Positions 42,553-52,198 are shown, numbered from the stretch's first letter. The stretch: DNA of 64,000 bases from Pseudocitrobacter vendiensis (GCF_943590815.1 NZ_CALSBS010000001.1:434001-498000); one strand, 5' to 3'. A program made the numbers and translations. Notes: generated by a model not told the origin, from the sequence alone.

Positions 42553-42740
42553 TTTTTGCGCCTCGTTATCATCCAAAATTTGCCATGAAAATCTAAAAGA
42601 CTCACGGTTAAATCCTTCACCGGGGGCGTGACTTATTAATTACTCAGCAGATCTCTGCGGCGTAAGCTGATCACCCCTGGCGATGTAAAGTCTACAACGT
42701 AGTTGGAAACTTACAAGTGTGAACTCCGTCAGGCATATGA
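42553..42740 (-). promoter_or_regulatory. ompA promoter and long stabilising 5' leader
   Basis: The leader is very close to that of E. coli ompA, whose roughly 133-base 5' UTR gives an unusually long mRNA half-life and is a target of the sRNA MicA. By position, −10 is TAGACT (42689–42694) and −35 TTGTAA (42711–42716), spacing 16. A partial CRP-type site TGTGA-N6-TCAGG lies at 42718–42733. Positions are by eye. Beyond it to sulA (42741–42903) I see no supported gene. Confidence 0.7.
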
Positions 42741-42903
42741 AAAAAAAGGGGTTGTATACACAATATTTAACATTTACGGCTAGAATTTATGCGAGATAAA
42801 ATTCTGAGAACCGCATCACATCAGCGTTCTCAGGAATTTCAGCTCCTGAAACATGCTCTTAACGAGAGCGCAAAAAAATTTCCAGGAAAATTCCTAATTT
42901 CGT

Positions 42904-43413
42904 TTAATGATACAAATTTGAGTGAATTTTTAGCCCATTCAGTTGTCCTGCTGGATGAGAGGAAGAGTTAACCGGGCGCATGATAAACGCCATGGCATTT
43001 CCTTCCTCGGCCGCATTCATCAAGCGGGCATGTTCCTGCTCCGACAATTCTTCCGCCACCCAGGCGATAACCACACTATAGTTCCCTGTACGTAATGCGC
43101 GCTCCATGGCGTCAAGCATGTTGTACGAGGACATCTGGCGAAGCTGCATGACTTTGGATAATGGCAGACCGGAAGCCTGAACCCACTGGCGACTCAGTTT
43201 TTGCTGAGGCGTAAGCCACAGCTGCCAGCGCGATTGCTGACCGAGCTGTTGTAATAAAGGCAGCAGGAGTAACTGCGCCATCATGGGTTGATCTTCGCGA
43301 TAAACCACCTCGCTTACCAGGGCAGGGGAGGCCTGTACATGAGACGCGAAACTGTGATGAGTCGCAGACGCTGCCGCGACAGAAGAACGATTTACAACAC
43401 CAGATGTATACAT
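42904..43413 (-). CDS. sulA: SOS cell division inhibitor SulA
   Basis: 169 residues, as in E. coli. SulA binds FtsZ and blocks Z-ring formation during DNA damage, until Lon degrades it. The N-terminal 40 residues are variable. The core [34 protein letters not shown] is conserved, as is the Lon-recognised C-terminus ending KIHSNLYH. A near-perfect LexA box sits 21 bases upstream. It is divergent from tfoX. Confidence 0.96.
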   Translation of the reverse strand: MYTSGVVNRSSVAAASATHHSFASHVQASPALVSEVVYREDQPMMAQLLLLPLLQQLGQQSRWQLWLTPQQKLSRQWVQASGLPLSKVMQLRQMSSYNMLDAMERALRTGNYSVVIAWVAEELSEQEHARLMNAAEEGNAMAFIMRPVNSSSHPAGQLNGLKIHSNLYH

Positions 43414-43434
43414 AGCTCATCCAACCTTGTGGGT

Positions 43435-43454
43435 TACTGTATGAATATACAGTA
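43435..43454 (-). promoter_or_regulatory. LexA (SOS) box of sulA
   Basis: TACTGTATGAATATACAGTA matches the palindromic LexA consensus (CTGT-N8-ACAG core intact). It overlaps the expected sulA promoter. Confidence 0.93.
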
Positions 43455-43621
43455 CTACCCCTGACACTAAAGATCAACCCCATTTTCTGAAAGCGACTCG
43501 CAAATTCGCACACCAAATTCACGCAGTTCTTGCCGTGTCGACGGAAGTTACTTATGTTGCTCATTACCGGATCTATTAACAGTTCTAATGTTTGCAACCG
43601 CATGATTAGTAAAGGATAATC

Positions 43622-44245
43622 ATGAAAAAAATATCATATAAACGGATTTATCAATCCCAGGAATATCTTGCGCCGCTTGGGGTCGTGCGTTCCCGATCGC
43701 TCTTTGGGGGCTATAGCCTCTCGGTAAACAACACGGTGTTTGCCATGGTCTCAGAAGGAGAACTGTATTTGAGGGCTTGTGAAGAAACGGCTGTTTATCA
43801 ACGTAAAGTGAAAACGCCACTCTTAACGCTTAAGAAGAGAGGCGGCCCACTGCAGCTTAACTATTTTCACGTTGATGAAAACTTATGGCAAAACCACAAA
43901 TTATTGCTGCGCTTAAGTAAGCTCTCATTAAAAGACGCACTGCGAGAGAAAAACGGTCGTCAGGTTTCACAGCGACTGAAGGACTTACCCAATCTCTCCT
44001 TCCACATGGAGTTATTAATGGCTGAGGCGGGAATCAAAAACGTGGCCGATTTACGCCAGTTAGGCGCAAAAAACGCGTGGGCAAAGTTACGCCGTCTGCG
44101 CGAGAATCTGAGCGTAGGGTTTATATTATCGCTCGAAGGGGCGTTGACCGGCGTTCACGCTGCAGCCGTTCCTTTGAGCCGACGCGATGAGTTGATTGAC
44201 TGGGCAAGCGCGTTGAACATCCACACGCCCGCCCAGGTCGATTAA
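43622..44245 (+). CDS. tfoX: Competence/DNA-uptake regulator TfoX (Sxy)
   Basis: 207 residues with an N-terminal TfoX domain (SRSLFGGYSLSV, FAMVSEGELYLRA) and a C-terminal TfoX domain (LPNLSFHMELLMAEAGIKNVADLRQLGAKNAWAKL). It works with CRP at CRP-S promoters of competence and pilus genes. AAAGGAT precedes the ATG. Its TAA shares a TTAA with the stop of convergent yccS. Confidence 0.95.
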   Translation: MKKISYKRIYQSQEYLAPLGVVRSRSLFGGYSLSVNNTVFAMVSEGELYLRACEETAVYQRKVKTPLLTLKKRGGPLQLNYFHVDENLWQNHKLLLRLSKLSLKDALREKNGRQVSQRLKDLPNLSFHMELLMAEAGIKNVADLRQLGAKNAWAKLRRLRENLSVGFILSLEGALTGVHAAAVPLSRRDELIDWASALNIHTPAQVD

Positions 44246-46368
44246 GCGAGCACGCGTTGCTGAAGACGGCAAATTTCCGGTAGCAGGGCAACCAGCAAGC
44301 CGATTTGTTGCACAACCAGCGGCTCTTTACTGTCCGGGCGTGGCTCAAGATGGCGGATGCGTTCCGCCAGCCCAACCAGCGCTTCCTGAACACGATCTTC
44401 ATCCGTAGGCAGATGATGGAAAGCGTCGTCGACATAGCACACGGCATCGTCCAGCAGGGCCAGGATATCTGGGTTAGTGAGCTTTTCACGGTGTGCGCCG
44501 AGCGCGGAGATATAGCTGGTGAGCGTATGGTTCAGGCACAACAAACGGAAGGCTGTTTCTCGCATCTCATTGGTGACCTTGGGTTCCGTCGACATATTTG
44601 ATACGACCGACGCCAGTTCAGCATCGCGATTATGTGCGTCGCGGCGGGCAATACGATAGGCAAGACGGTTATCGCGTCCCTGATGATACTGTTCGAGAAT
44701 CGCATCCAGATAGCGACAGTTCGCATTCACCGCACGGGCAAGTACCCGAGGGAGGTCTCGGAACTTCCAGTCCGGCCAGATAAAACTGACAGCGAACCAG
44801 GCGATACCACAACCGATCAGCGTATCGATAACGCGCGGCAGCGCTACCTCAAAGCCTTCTCCCAGCAGGTTGAAGCACAAAAGCACCAGCAGGGTAATGA
44901 ACATCGTGGCGTGGGCGTATTGGACATTACGAAAGGCGAAGAACAGCACCCCGGTTATTACAATCAGCACCAGTTGCCCTTCCAGCGACGGCACCAGCAA
45001 GAGAACAGGAATACCCAGCGCCACGCCGACCAGTGTACCGATAATACGCAATGCCAGACGATGGCGCGTGGCGTTGTAGTTTGGCTGGCAGACAAACAGG
45101 CTGGTGAGCAAAATCCAGTAACCGTGGTTCAGGCCGGTAAGCTGGATAAATGCATACCCGGCGCAAAGCACCAGCGACATTCTTACCGCGTGGCGGAACA
45201 GGGCAGACTCCGGAGACATATTCATGCTCAGACGCAGGCGAATATCGCTAAAGCCGTGCAGGCCGTCATCGGCGAGCAGGGTTTCCGTTTCGCTTTTTGC
45301 CTGAGCTTGCGCCTGTTCGGATTCGATAGTGGCCAGCTGTGCGTCAATCGCCCGCAGGTTATTGAGCAGAAAGCCCAACGCTTTCATCTGTTCTGGTGAC
45401 GCACCACTTGCCCGGACGCGATCTAACGCGGCATCCAGATGGGTAAACGCCCGTTCAAAACGGCTGTCATGCTGGTAAGGCGTTCGCAGCAAAATCGCTT
45501 TCGACAGCTGCTGGCAAGCCTGCGCCTGCATAGAAAGCAGACGCTGGAAGCGGAACATCACGTCACTGTAGCGGAAAGTATCGCGCAACGTCTGATACTG
45601 GATATGCGAGGAGCTGGCCCGCTCGTGGATATCCTGCGCCACAAAGTAGTAGTGCAGTGTGCGACGCGTCCCGCGCTGGCCACGGTCGCCGCGCAGACGC
45701 GTCAGCAACGAGGTTTTGGTCTGGTTGAGCGTCGCCATCAGCTTGCCGTTTGCCAGTGCCAGTTCATACAGCGGAGCCTGGTTTTCTTCTTCAATGTCTG
45801 GATCGAACAGACGTGATTTCAGTTCCAGATAATGTGCCAGCTGTTCGTAGGTACGGGCGATATTATCCTGTAACGGACGGATCGGGAAAATCAGATGCCC
45901 GGTGAGGGTTAGCAGGTTATACCAGACAGCGCCGGCGATCAGCAGCATCGGTTGCTGATACCACTGGGAATAGAGGGAAACGCCCAGCATGGTATAGATG
46001 GCAATCAGCAGCGCGCCAAAGGCTATTGTGGCGTAGCGCTGCCCCAGGCAACCTAAAAGAATAAACCCGGTAGTCGATACCGTCAGCCCCAGCGCAAACA
46101 GCCATGGCCAGGGGAAGAGCAATTCGACGGATGCGGAAGCAATAAAGAAGCAGATTAGCGTAATGACCAGATTACGCAGACGTCCAGCTAAACGATCGTC
46201 AAGGTCGGTCAGCGCCGCCGCAACGACGCCGAGAGTTAATGGAATGGTCAGTTTTGAATCGCCGAGCCACCACGGCAGCGCCGTGGTGCCACACAGGGCG
46301 ATAAAAATCCTGACGTTATAAAGCCATGCGCTGTTCCATGTATAGCGGCGTAGCAGGGGACTTAACAT
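44242..46368 (-). CDS. yccS: Inner membrane protein YccS (FUSC family)
   Basis: 708 residues (E. coli about 717). Two membrane blocks of several hydrophobic helices each (about 15–155 and 385–505) alternate with two cytosolic domains, the YccS/YhfK architecture related to aromatic-acid efflux proteins of the FUSC family. Transport has not been shown; function is inferred from the family only. yccF lies upstream after 18 bases, in the likely operon yccF-yccS. Confidence 0.9.
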   Translation of the reverse strand: MLSPLLRRYTWNSAWLYNVRIFIALCGTTALPWWLGDSKLTIPLTLGVVAAALTDLDDRLAGRLRNLVITLICFFIASASVELLFPWPWLFALGLTVSTTGFILLGCLGQRYATIAFGALLIAIYTMLGVSLYSQWYQQPMLLIAGAVWYNLLTLTGHLIFPIRPLQDNIARTYEQLAHYLELKSRLFDPDIEEENQAPLYELALANGKLMATLNQTKTSLLTRLRGDRGQRGTRRTLHYYFVAQDIHERASSSHIQYQTLRDTFRYSDVMFRFQRLLSMQAQACQQLSKAILLRTPYQHDSRFERAFTHLDAALDRVRASGASPEQMKALGFLLNNLRAIDAQLATIESEQAQAQAKSETETLLADDGLHGFSDIRLRLSMNMSPESALFRHAVRMSLVLCAGYAFIQLTGLNHGYWILLTSLFVCQPNYNATRHRLALRIIGTLVGVALGIPVLLLVPSLEGQLVLIVITGVLFFAFRNVQYAHATMFITLLVLLCFNLLGEGFEVALPRVIDTLIGCGIAWFAVSFIWPDWKFRDLPRVLARAVNANCRYLDAILEQYHQGRDNRLAYRIARRDAHNRDAELASVVSNMSTEPKVTNEMRETAFRLLCLNHTLTSYISALGAHREKLTNPDILALLDDAVCYVDDAFHHLPTDEDRVQEALVGLAERIRHLEPRPDSKEPLVVQQIGLLVALLPEICRLQQRVLA

Positions 46369-46386
46369 AAAGAGAATCAGCCCCGA

Positions 46387-46833
46387 TTACTGAAAGCGAC
46401 GACGCGCATTGGCTTCGCGCGCGGCGCGAGCTACTTCAACCGGTACTACGCGACGGCCAACTGGCCACAGCGCAATCGCGGCAATCTTGAAGTTGGCGAT
46501 GCCCACCGGAATCCCGATGATGCTGATGCATTGGGTGATACCTACCGCGATATGCGACAAGCACAGCCACCAGCCAAACAGCACCAGCCAGACGATATTG
46601 AGCACGGTGCCCCCCGCATTCAGCACGCTGTTTTTCGACTGCGGCTCAAGCTCATCAACATGCACCGCTTCGTTGCCGTAAGGGATCAGCGACAGTTTGG
46701 TTATCTCCCAGCAGGAACGGGTGAGCGGCAGAGTGATAATAAAAATGACACTAAAGAACGTTGCTACCAGCCAACCTAAGGTTGTAGCAAAACCACCTAA
46801 TACAAAATTTAAAATATTCAGAACGGTACGCAT
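46387..46833 (-). CDS. yccF: Inner membrane protein YccF (DUF307)
   Basis: 148 residues with four hydrophobic segments (for example ILNFVLGGFATTLGWLVATFF and NIVWLVLFGWWLCLSHIAVG) and a basic C-terminus (AREANARRRFQ). The start at 46833 gives the family N-terminus MRTVLNILNFVLGG; the frame reaches 46899, but without support. Function unknown. Probably co-transcribed with yccS. Two related DUF307 repeats appear inside it (ITKLSLIPYGNEAV and AAIALWPVGRRVV). Confidence 0.92.
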   Translation of the reverse strand: MRTVLNILNFVLGGFATTLGWLVATFFSVIFIITLPLTRSCWEITKLSLIPYGNEAVHVDELEPQSKNSVLNAGGTVLNIVWLVLFGWWLCLSHIAVGITQCISIIGIPVGIANFKIAAIALWPVGRRVVPVEVARAAREANARRRFQ

Positions 46834-46953
46834 AAATCCTCTGTGCGGCCTGTGAATAATAAGTCCGGGTAATTGTAACGTTTTTTTGCGCTGGAGCACC
46901 TATTCTCTGGCGGTTACACTGTGTGATATCGAAAAAGTCAGGATTCGGCGAAG

Positions 46954-49008
46954 ATGGAATTAAGAGCGACAACATTGGGCAGGCGCATGGCGCAGCATCC
47001 TTACGATCGGGTTGAGCTTCTCAACGCGGGGGTTAAGGTATCGGGCGAACAGCATGAATATCTCATTCCTTTTAATCAATTGTTGTCGATTAACTGCAAG
47101 CGCGGTTTAGTGTGGGGTGAGCTGGAATTTGTCCTCCCTGAAGATAAAGTTGTCCGTCTGCACGGTACAGAATGGGGCGAAACTCAACGTTTTCATCGTC
47201 ACTTAATCACCCGCTGGCAGGCATGGAGCCAGGAGATGAGCGACATTTCCGCCGATGTGTTACAGCAACTGCTGGCGGAAATTGCTGACAATAACGACGC
47301 CGGGAAATGGCTTACCCGCCAGCAGACTGCGACTATCCGTCAGCGGATTTTGCATGCGCTGGAAGGTTTGCCGGTGCCGGTGAGTCGTCTGGACAGCTTC
47401 GACAATTGTCGCGAGGCGTGGCAACAGTGCCAGGCCTGGCTTAACGATGTGGAAGCCAGCCGTCAGGCGCATAATCAGCGCTATACCGACTCGATGCTGG
47501 AGCAGTACGCCGATTACTTCGAACAGGTTGAATCCTCACCGCTTAACGATTCGCAGGCGCGTGCGGTGGTGAACGGTGAACGCTCGCTGCTGGTGCTGGC
47601 GGGCGCAGGTAGCGGTAAAACGTCGGTGCTGGTGGCGCGCGCAGGCTGGCTGATGACACGCGGTGAAGCGGCAGCAGAGCAAATCTTACTGCTGGCGTTT
47701 GGGCGCAAAGCGGCGCAGGAGATGGATGAGCGTATACAGGAGCGTCTGCGTACGGATGCGATATCCGCGCGAACCTTCCATTCCCTGGCGTTACACATCA
47801 TTCAGCAAGGCAGTAAAAAAGTGCCGGTGGTCAGCAAACTGGAAAATGACACCGCCGCCCGCTACAAACTTTTCACCGACTGCTGGCAGCAGCAGTGCAA
47901 AGAGAAAAAAGCCCAGGCCAAGGGCTGGCGCTTATGGTTGCAGGAAGAGATGGGCTGGGAGGTTGGCGAAGACAATTTCTGGAACGATGCGAAGATCCTC
48001 AAACGGATGGGCAGTCGACTGGACCGCTGGGTTAGCCTGATGCGCATGCATGGCGGTACGCAGGCTGAGATGATCGACAACGCGCCGGAAGAGGTTCGTG
48101 AACTGTTCGGCAAGCGCGTTAAGCTGATGGCCCCGCTGCTGAAAGCGTGGAAAACCGCGCTAAAAGAAGAGAACGCGGTGGATTTCTCCGGGCTGATTCA
48201 TCAGGCCATTAACGTGCTGGAAAAAGGGCGCTTTGTCAGCCCCTGGAAACACATTCTGGTCGATGAGTTTCAGGATATCTCCCCACAGCGTGCGGCCTTG
48301 CTGGCAGCACTACGTAAGCAGAATTCACACACTACGCTGTTTGCCGTGGGGGATGACTGGCAGGCCATTTATCGCTTCAGCGGTGCACAGTTGTCGCTTA
48401 CCACCGCTTTTACGCACTATTTCGGTGAGGGCGATAACTGCGCGCTGGATACCACCTATCGCTTCAACGGTCGCATCGGTCAGATAGCCAACCGCTTTAT
48501 TCAACAAAACCCGCACCAATTGCATAAGCCATTAAACAGCCTGACGGCCGGTGATAAAAAGGCGGTTACCCTATTGCCGGATGATCAGCTTGATGCGCTG
48601 TTTGATAAGCTAAGCGGTTATGTCACCGCGGATCAGCGTATTCTGGTGCTGGCGCGGTATCACCATCTCAAACCACCTGCACTGGAAAAAGTCGCCACCC
48701 GTTGGCCGAAGCTGAATATCGATTTTATGACCGTGCATGCCAGTAAAGGCCAGCAGGCGGATTACGTGATTGTGCTGGGGTTGCAGGAAGGGCAGGATGG
48801 TTTCCCGGCACCTGCGCGGGAATCAATCATGGAACACGCGTTGCTGCCGGAGCCGGAGGATTTTATCGACGCCGAAGAACGTCGTTTGCTGTACGTGGCG
48901 ATGACCCGCGCCCGACACCGCGTGTGGTTGATGTTCAATAAAGAGAATCCATCGCCGTTTGTCGACATTCTTAAACAGCTGGATGTACCGGTGGCGCGTA
49001 AACCGTGA
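46954..49008 (+). CDS. helD: DNA helicase IV HelD
   Basis: Superfamily 1A 3'-to-5' DNA helicase of 684 residues, the same length as E. coli HelD. An N-terminal accessory domain (about 1–190) precedes UvrD-like motifs: Walker A AGAGSGKTSVL, motif II VDEFQDISP, VGDDWQAIYRFSGA and the late VAMTRARHRVW. It is involved in RecF-type recombination. It is not the RNA polymerase-recycling HelD of Gram-positives. It is divergent from yccF. Confidence 0.96.
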   Translation: MELRATTLGRRMAQHPYDRVELLNAGVKVSGEQHEYLIPFNQLLSINCKRGLVWGELEFVLPEDKVVRLHGTEWGETQRFHRHLITRWQAWSQEMSDISADVLQQLLAEIADNNDAGKWLTRQQTATIRQRILHALEGLPVPVSRLDSFDNCREAWQQCQAWLNDVEASRQAHNQRYTDSMLEQYADYFEQVESSPLNDSQARAVVNGERSLLVLAGAGSGKTSVLVARAGWLMTRGEAAAEQILLLAFGRKAAQEMDERIQERLRTDAISARTFHSLALHIIQQGSKKVPVVSKLENDTAARYKLFTDCWQQQCKEKKAQAKGWRLWLQEEMGWEVGEDNFWNDAKILKRMGSRLDRWVSLMRMHGGTQAEMIDNAPEEVRELFGKRVKLMAPLLKAWKTALKEENAVDFSGLIHQAINVLEKGRFVSPWKHILVDEFQDISPQRAALLAALRKQNSHTTLFAVGDDWQAIYRFSGAQLSLTTAFTHYFGEGDNCALDTTYRFNGRIGQIANRFIQQNPHQLHKPLNSLTAGDKKAVTLLPDDQLDALFDKLSGYVTADQRILVLARYHHLKPPALEKVATRWPKLNIDFMTVHASKGQQADYVIVLGLQEGQDGFPAPARESIMEHALLPEPEDFIDAEERRLLYVAMTRARHRVWLMFNKENPSPFVDILKQLDVPVARKP

Positions 49009-49036
49009 AAAAGAAACCCGGCGTGATCGCCGGGTT
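49009..49036 (-). terminator. Terminator of mgsA
   Basis: Stem AACCCGGCG/CGCCGGGTT just after the stops of helD and mgsA. The minus-strand side runs into TTTCTTTTTC, which suits mgsA; the helD side lacks a T-tract. Confidence 0.75.
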
Positions 49037-49042
49037 GATGAA

Positions 49043-49501
49043 TTACTTCAGACGATCGGCCAGATAACGCTGATAATCCGGAATCAAAATATCCACCGGG
49101 TCGCTGAAATGCGGCGACTGAATAATGAGATCGGCCGTTGAGGCGTTGGTGGCGACCGGAATGTTCCAGACGGTCGCCAGACGCAACAGCGCCTTGACGT
49201 CCGGATCGTGCGGCACGGCGTTTAGCGGGTCCCAGAAGAAAATCAGCACATCAATTTTCCCTTCAGAGATGAGCGCGCCAACCTGCTGATCGCCGCCCAT
49301 CGGGCCGCTCAGTAGCGCATTCACTTCCAGACCTGTGGCGCGCGCCACCAGGTTTCCGGTCGTGCCGGTCGCCGATAACGCGTGCTGTGCCAGCACGGCT
49401 TTGTGGCGATCGACCCATTTCATAAGCATATCTTTGCAGTGGTCGTGGGCAACAAGCGCGATGTGTTTGCGCGCCGGGAGCGTGCGAGTAGTGAGTTCCA
49501 T
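49043..49501 (-). CDS. mgsA: Methylglyoxal synthase
   Basis: 152 residues, as in E. coli. It converts dihydroxyacetone phosphate to methylglyoxal plus phosphate, a bypass that relieves sugar-phosphate stress. [17 protein letters not shown] and [11 protein letters not shown], with the catalytic Asp near residue 71, identify it. In E. coli yccT follows upstream on the same strand; here it is absent and yccU is the next gene. Confidence 0.97.
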   Translation of the reverse strand: MELTTRTLPARKHIALVAHDHCKDMLMKWVDRHKAVLAQHALSATGTTGNLVARATGLEVNALLSGPMGGDQQVGALISEGKIDVLIFFWDPLNAVPHDPDVKALLRLATVWNIPVATNASTADLIIQSPHFSDPVDILIPDYQRYLADRLK

Positions 49502-49669
49502 AGCGTAATATCCTGATCAATAAATGCTGACAGATTACTGGATGCGAATACTGCTGCAAGCTTTAAGGACAAAAAATATGATGAGTGGCGAAATTGGCGG
49601 CAGTGCGCGCGTTTATGGCTGCCCTGTGCGGATTGACGTACACTTAGCGCAAAGGCCAGGAGGATAATG

Positions 49670-50083
49670 ATGACTGAAAGTGATATTGCAGACATTTTGA
49701 ACACTACGCGCACCATTGCGCTGGTTGGCGCAAGTGACAAACCCGATCGCCCAAGCTATCGGGTGATGAAATATTTGCTGGATCAGGGTTACCGCGTGAT
49801 ACCGGTCTCGCCAAAAGTGGCGGGTAAAGAACTGCTGGGTCAGAAGGGCTACGCAACGCTTGCGGATGTGCCGGAAAAAATCGATATGGTTGATGTTTTC
49901 CGTAATTCAGAAGCGGCCTGGGGCGTGGCGCAGGAAGCGGTAGCCATAGGGGCAAAAGTACTGTGGTTACAGCTGGGCGTGATTAACGAACAGGCGGCCG
50001 TGCTGGCGCGCAATGCGGGGCTTAGTGTCGTGATGGATCGCTGCCCGGCGATTGAAATTCCGCGTCTGGGGCTGGCGAAATAA
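49670..50083 (+). CDS. yccU: CoA-binding protein YccU
   Basis: 137-residue Rossmann-fold protein of the CoA_binding_2 family (as in succinyl-CoA ligase alpha). Motifs [16 protein letters not shown] and [10 protein letters not shown] are visible. An AGGAGG is six bases before the second of two adjacent ATGs, which I take as start because it gives the E. coli length. Biochemical function is not known. Divergent from mgsA. Confidence 0.92.
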   Translation: MTESDIADILNTTRTIALVGASDKPDRPSYRVMKYLLDQGYRVIPVSPKVAGKELLGQKGYATLADVPEKIDMVDVFRNSEAAWGVAQEAVAIGAKVLWLQLGVINEQAAVLARNAGLSVVMDRCPAIEIPRLGLAK

Positions 50084-50089
50084 TTGATT

Positions 50090-50113
50090 CCGCCCGGTGG
50101 AACACTCGGGCGG
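50090..50113. terminator. Weak hairpin between yccU and the monooxygenase gene
   Basis: CCGCCCG/CGGGCGG stem with a ten-base loop and only a poor T tail. Possible shared terminator for two convergent genes. Confidence 0.45.
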
Positions 50114-50142
50114 TCTCTGATTTTCCTGCGTACAGAACGCCG

Positions 50143-51120
50143 TTAAACGGTCAGCGCATTCACCACGTCGGCGACGCTGACAACGGCTTTAATGCCGCCA
50201 ATCCCGGTTCCCAGTGAGATATAACCTTCATCCGTATTGCCTTCCAGCATACCCAACCGCAAGCCACGAAGCCCGCCCATCGCGTAGCCAATCTCCTCTT
50301 TACTGGCCCCGGACTTGTCCATAGCAACCAGTTTCTCGGTCAGTTTCCCCGGCAGAGAGCGGTAGTAGTCCGGCAGGGTACGGAACAGACTTAAATCCAG
50401 CCCGTTTGCCGCGACAATTTTTTCTTTAATCGATTGCGGTACGCGGTTTTCCAGCGTGCTGATAAACACTGAACCCGCGAAGACACCTTCCGCGCCCAAT
50501 GCGTGGGCGGCTCTGGCTGTACGTTGATCAACAATCCCCCCGGCGGCGAGTACAGGCACGTTTTCTACAGCATCGACGATCATCGGGACGATGGAGAAGG
50601 TGCCCAACGCGGTGGCAGGCAGGGTTCCGCCTTCGTCAAAACCGGTCGCTACGATGATATCCGCGCCAGCGCGTTCAGCTTCACGGCTGTTGGCGGGCGT
50701 AGGGTTGATATCACGATAAATAATGGCAATGCCGGCGGCTTTTAGCTCAGCAAACAGCGCAGGAATAATCGCGCCTTCACCATAGCCGGTATAGACCACG
50801 GCTTTCACCGCTTCTTCTTTGACAACCTGCAAGATGCCCGGCGTCCAGATGTCGTTCTGCGGTGAAGGGATAAGATTCACGGCAAACGGCTTTTCGGTTA
50901 ATTGCTTGGTTTTGCGGATCTCTTCGCGCATTTTCTCGGCGGTTTCTTGCGGGGTAGAGACCGCCGTTTCAGCGGTAAGACCTGCGTTTGGCCCCAAAAC
51001 CCCCAGCCCGCCGGCGTTGCTTACGGCGGCAACCAAACGCGCATCGGTTAACCACGAGAGTGGGCCCTGAATAACCGGTTTTTCAATGCCTAAAATCTGG
51101 CAGATACGATTCGTTTTCAT
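50143..51120 (-). CDS. Nitronate monooxygenase / 2-nitropropane dioxygenase-family flavoprotein
   Basis: 325-residue TIM-barrel FMN protein of the NPD family. N-terminal PVIQGPLSWLTDARLVAAVSNAGGLGVLG is typical of the family, as are the glycine-rich FMN segments (AAGGIVDQRT and ALGAEGVFAGSVF). The usual EAGGH segment, whose His is catalytic in many members, appears as DEGGT here, so the true substrate may not be a nitronate. It is not in this place in E. coli or Salmonella. It is divergent from a LysR gene that probably controls it. Confidence 0.82.
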   Translation of the reverse strand: MKTNRICQILGIEKPVIQGPLSWLTDARLVAAVSNAGGLGVLGPNAGLTAETAVSTPQETAEKMREEIRKTKQLTEKPFAVNLIPSPQNDIWTPGILQVVKEEAVKAVVYTGYGEGAIIPALFAELKAAGIAIIYRDINPTPANSREAERAGADIIVATGFDEGGTLPATALGTFSIVPMIVDAVENVPVLAAGGIVDQRTARAAHALGAEGVFAGSVFISTLENRVPQSIKEKIVAANGLDLSLFRTLPDYYRSLPGKLTEKLVAMDKSGASKEEIGYAMGGLRGLRLGMLEGNTDEGYISLGTGIGGIKAVVSVADVVNALTV

Positions 51121-51193
51121 GATCTTATTTCCTCGTCACGAACTCATTTCTGGTGTGGGAGGGAGTGTATAGCGATTTATTGTTCATAAAAAT

Positions 51194-51231
51194 AGTGAAA
51201 AAAGTTCTTCACTGTTATTAAATTAGTAACA
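51194..51231. promoter_or_regulatory. Candidate LysR-type operator between the divergent pair
   Basis: Two dyads lie in the 137-base spacer: AGTGAA-N8-TTCACT (51194–51213) and TGTTA-N9-TAACA (51213–51231). Their lengths and placement suit LysR-type regulators. They could be the activation and repression sites of the regulator encoded at 51258. Inference only. Confidence 0.5.
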
Positions 51232-51257
51232 ATAGAAACTGACGACGGTCATCGCAC

Positions 51258-52151
51258 ATGCAATTGAATCTGTTTGAAAATATTAAGATATTCATGGAAA
51301 TAGTCGACGCCGGAAGCTTTACACAAGCGGCGGAAAACCTGGAACTGCATCGCCCGGCGGTCACCAAAGCGGTGCAGCAACTGGAAACGCAATGCGGCGT
51401 CCGCTTACTTCAGCGTACCACGCGGCGCATCGCGTTAACTTCGGAAGGCGAAGAGTTTTACCGCCGTAGCAAACCTTTGTTGTATCAGGCCGATGAACTC
51501 CTGGCATCATTTGCACCGGACCGCCCATTACACGGGCAGCTGCGCGTCGATACGCCGGTTGCCTTTGCTCGTCAGTTGGTGGTTCCCCGGCTCGCTGAAT
51601 TTTATGCCGAACACCCTGACCTTGAGATTATCCTCACCGGTACCGATGTACGGCGCGATATGCTGCGCGAGGGGCTGGACTGCATGCTGCGCGTCGGGAA
51701 GCTTGATGACGGCGACTATATGGCGCGCCCGATGGGCGAGGTGAGGAGAATGACCTGCGCCAGCCCAGGGTATCTTGCGCAGCATGGCACGCCGCAGACG
51801 CTTGACGATCTGCGTCATCATCAGGCCATTAACTGGATTGTAAGCAATAATCGCGAGATCGTGCCCTGGCACTTTACGACGTCTCAGGGCGTCGAAGAAC
51901 GCGTTCTGCCGGGGCGATTGATTCTGGATAATGCCGAGGTCTATATTTCGGCGGGTCTTTCCGGGCTCGGATTGTTGCAGGGGATGAATTTCTTCTTACA
52001 GCCCTATATCGATAGCGGGCAGTTGGTCGAGGTACTGCCGAATTTTCCCTGCCCATCGCGTAAGTTATCGCTTATCTACCCGCATCGGCATCTGCCGCAG
52101 AAGGTAAGGGTATTTGCGCAATGGCTGGAAAGCGTGTTGCAGGCGTTATGA
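51258..52151 (+). CDS. LysR-family transcriptional regulator
   Basis: 297 residues. The N-terminal winged helix-turn-helix covers about residues 1–62 (FMEIVDAGSFTQAAENLELHRPAVTKAVQQLE), followed by a substrate-binding domain of the LysR CrgA-like class (DTPVAFARQLVVPRLAEF, GLGLLQG). It is transcribed away from the monooxygenase gene, the classical arrangement for a regulator of its neighbour. The effector is unknown. The ribosome site is weak. The pair interrupts the yccU–hspQ order seen in E. coli. Confidence 0.9.
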   Translation: MQLNLFENIKIFMEIVDAGSFTQAAENLELHRPAVTKAVQQLETQCGVRLLQRTTRRIALTSEGEEFYRRSKPLLYQADELLASFAPDRPLHGQLRVDTPVAFARQLVVPRLAEFYAEHPDLEIILTGTDVRRDMLREGLDCMLRVGKLDDGDYMARPMGEVRRMTCASPGYLAQHGTPQTLDDLRHHQAINWIVSNNREIVPWHFTTSQGVEERVLPGRLILDNAEVYISAGLSGLGLLQGMNFFLQPYIDSGQLVEVLPNFPCPSRKLSLIYPHRHLPQKVRVFAQWLESVLQAL

Positions 52152-52163
52152 CCGAATTAATGT

Positions 52164-52198
52164 AAAAAAAAACACCGCTCACGCAAGTGAACGGTGTG
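52164..52198 (-). terminator. Intrinsic terminator of hspQ
   Basis: Minus-strand stem ACACCGTTCAC/GTGAGCGGTGT (with small internal mismatch) runs into nine T residues. It also separates hspQ from the convergent LysR gene. Confidence 0.88.

Noticed and set aside
42789-42971. 60-codon plus-strand frame between ompA and sulA
   Set aside because: No ribosome site before its ATG, it runs antisense into the 3' end of sulA, and I recognise no homologue. Probably chance.
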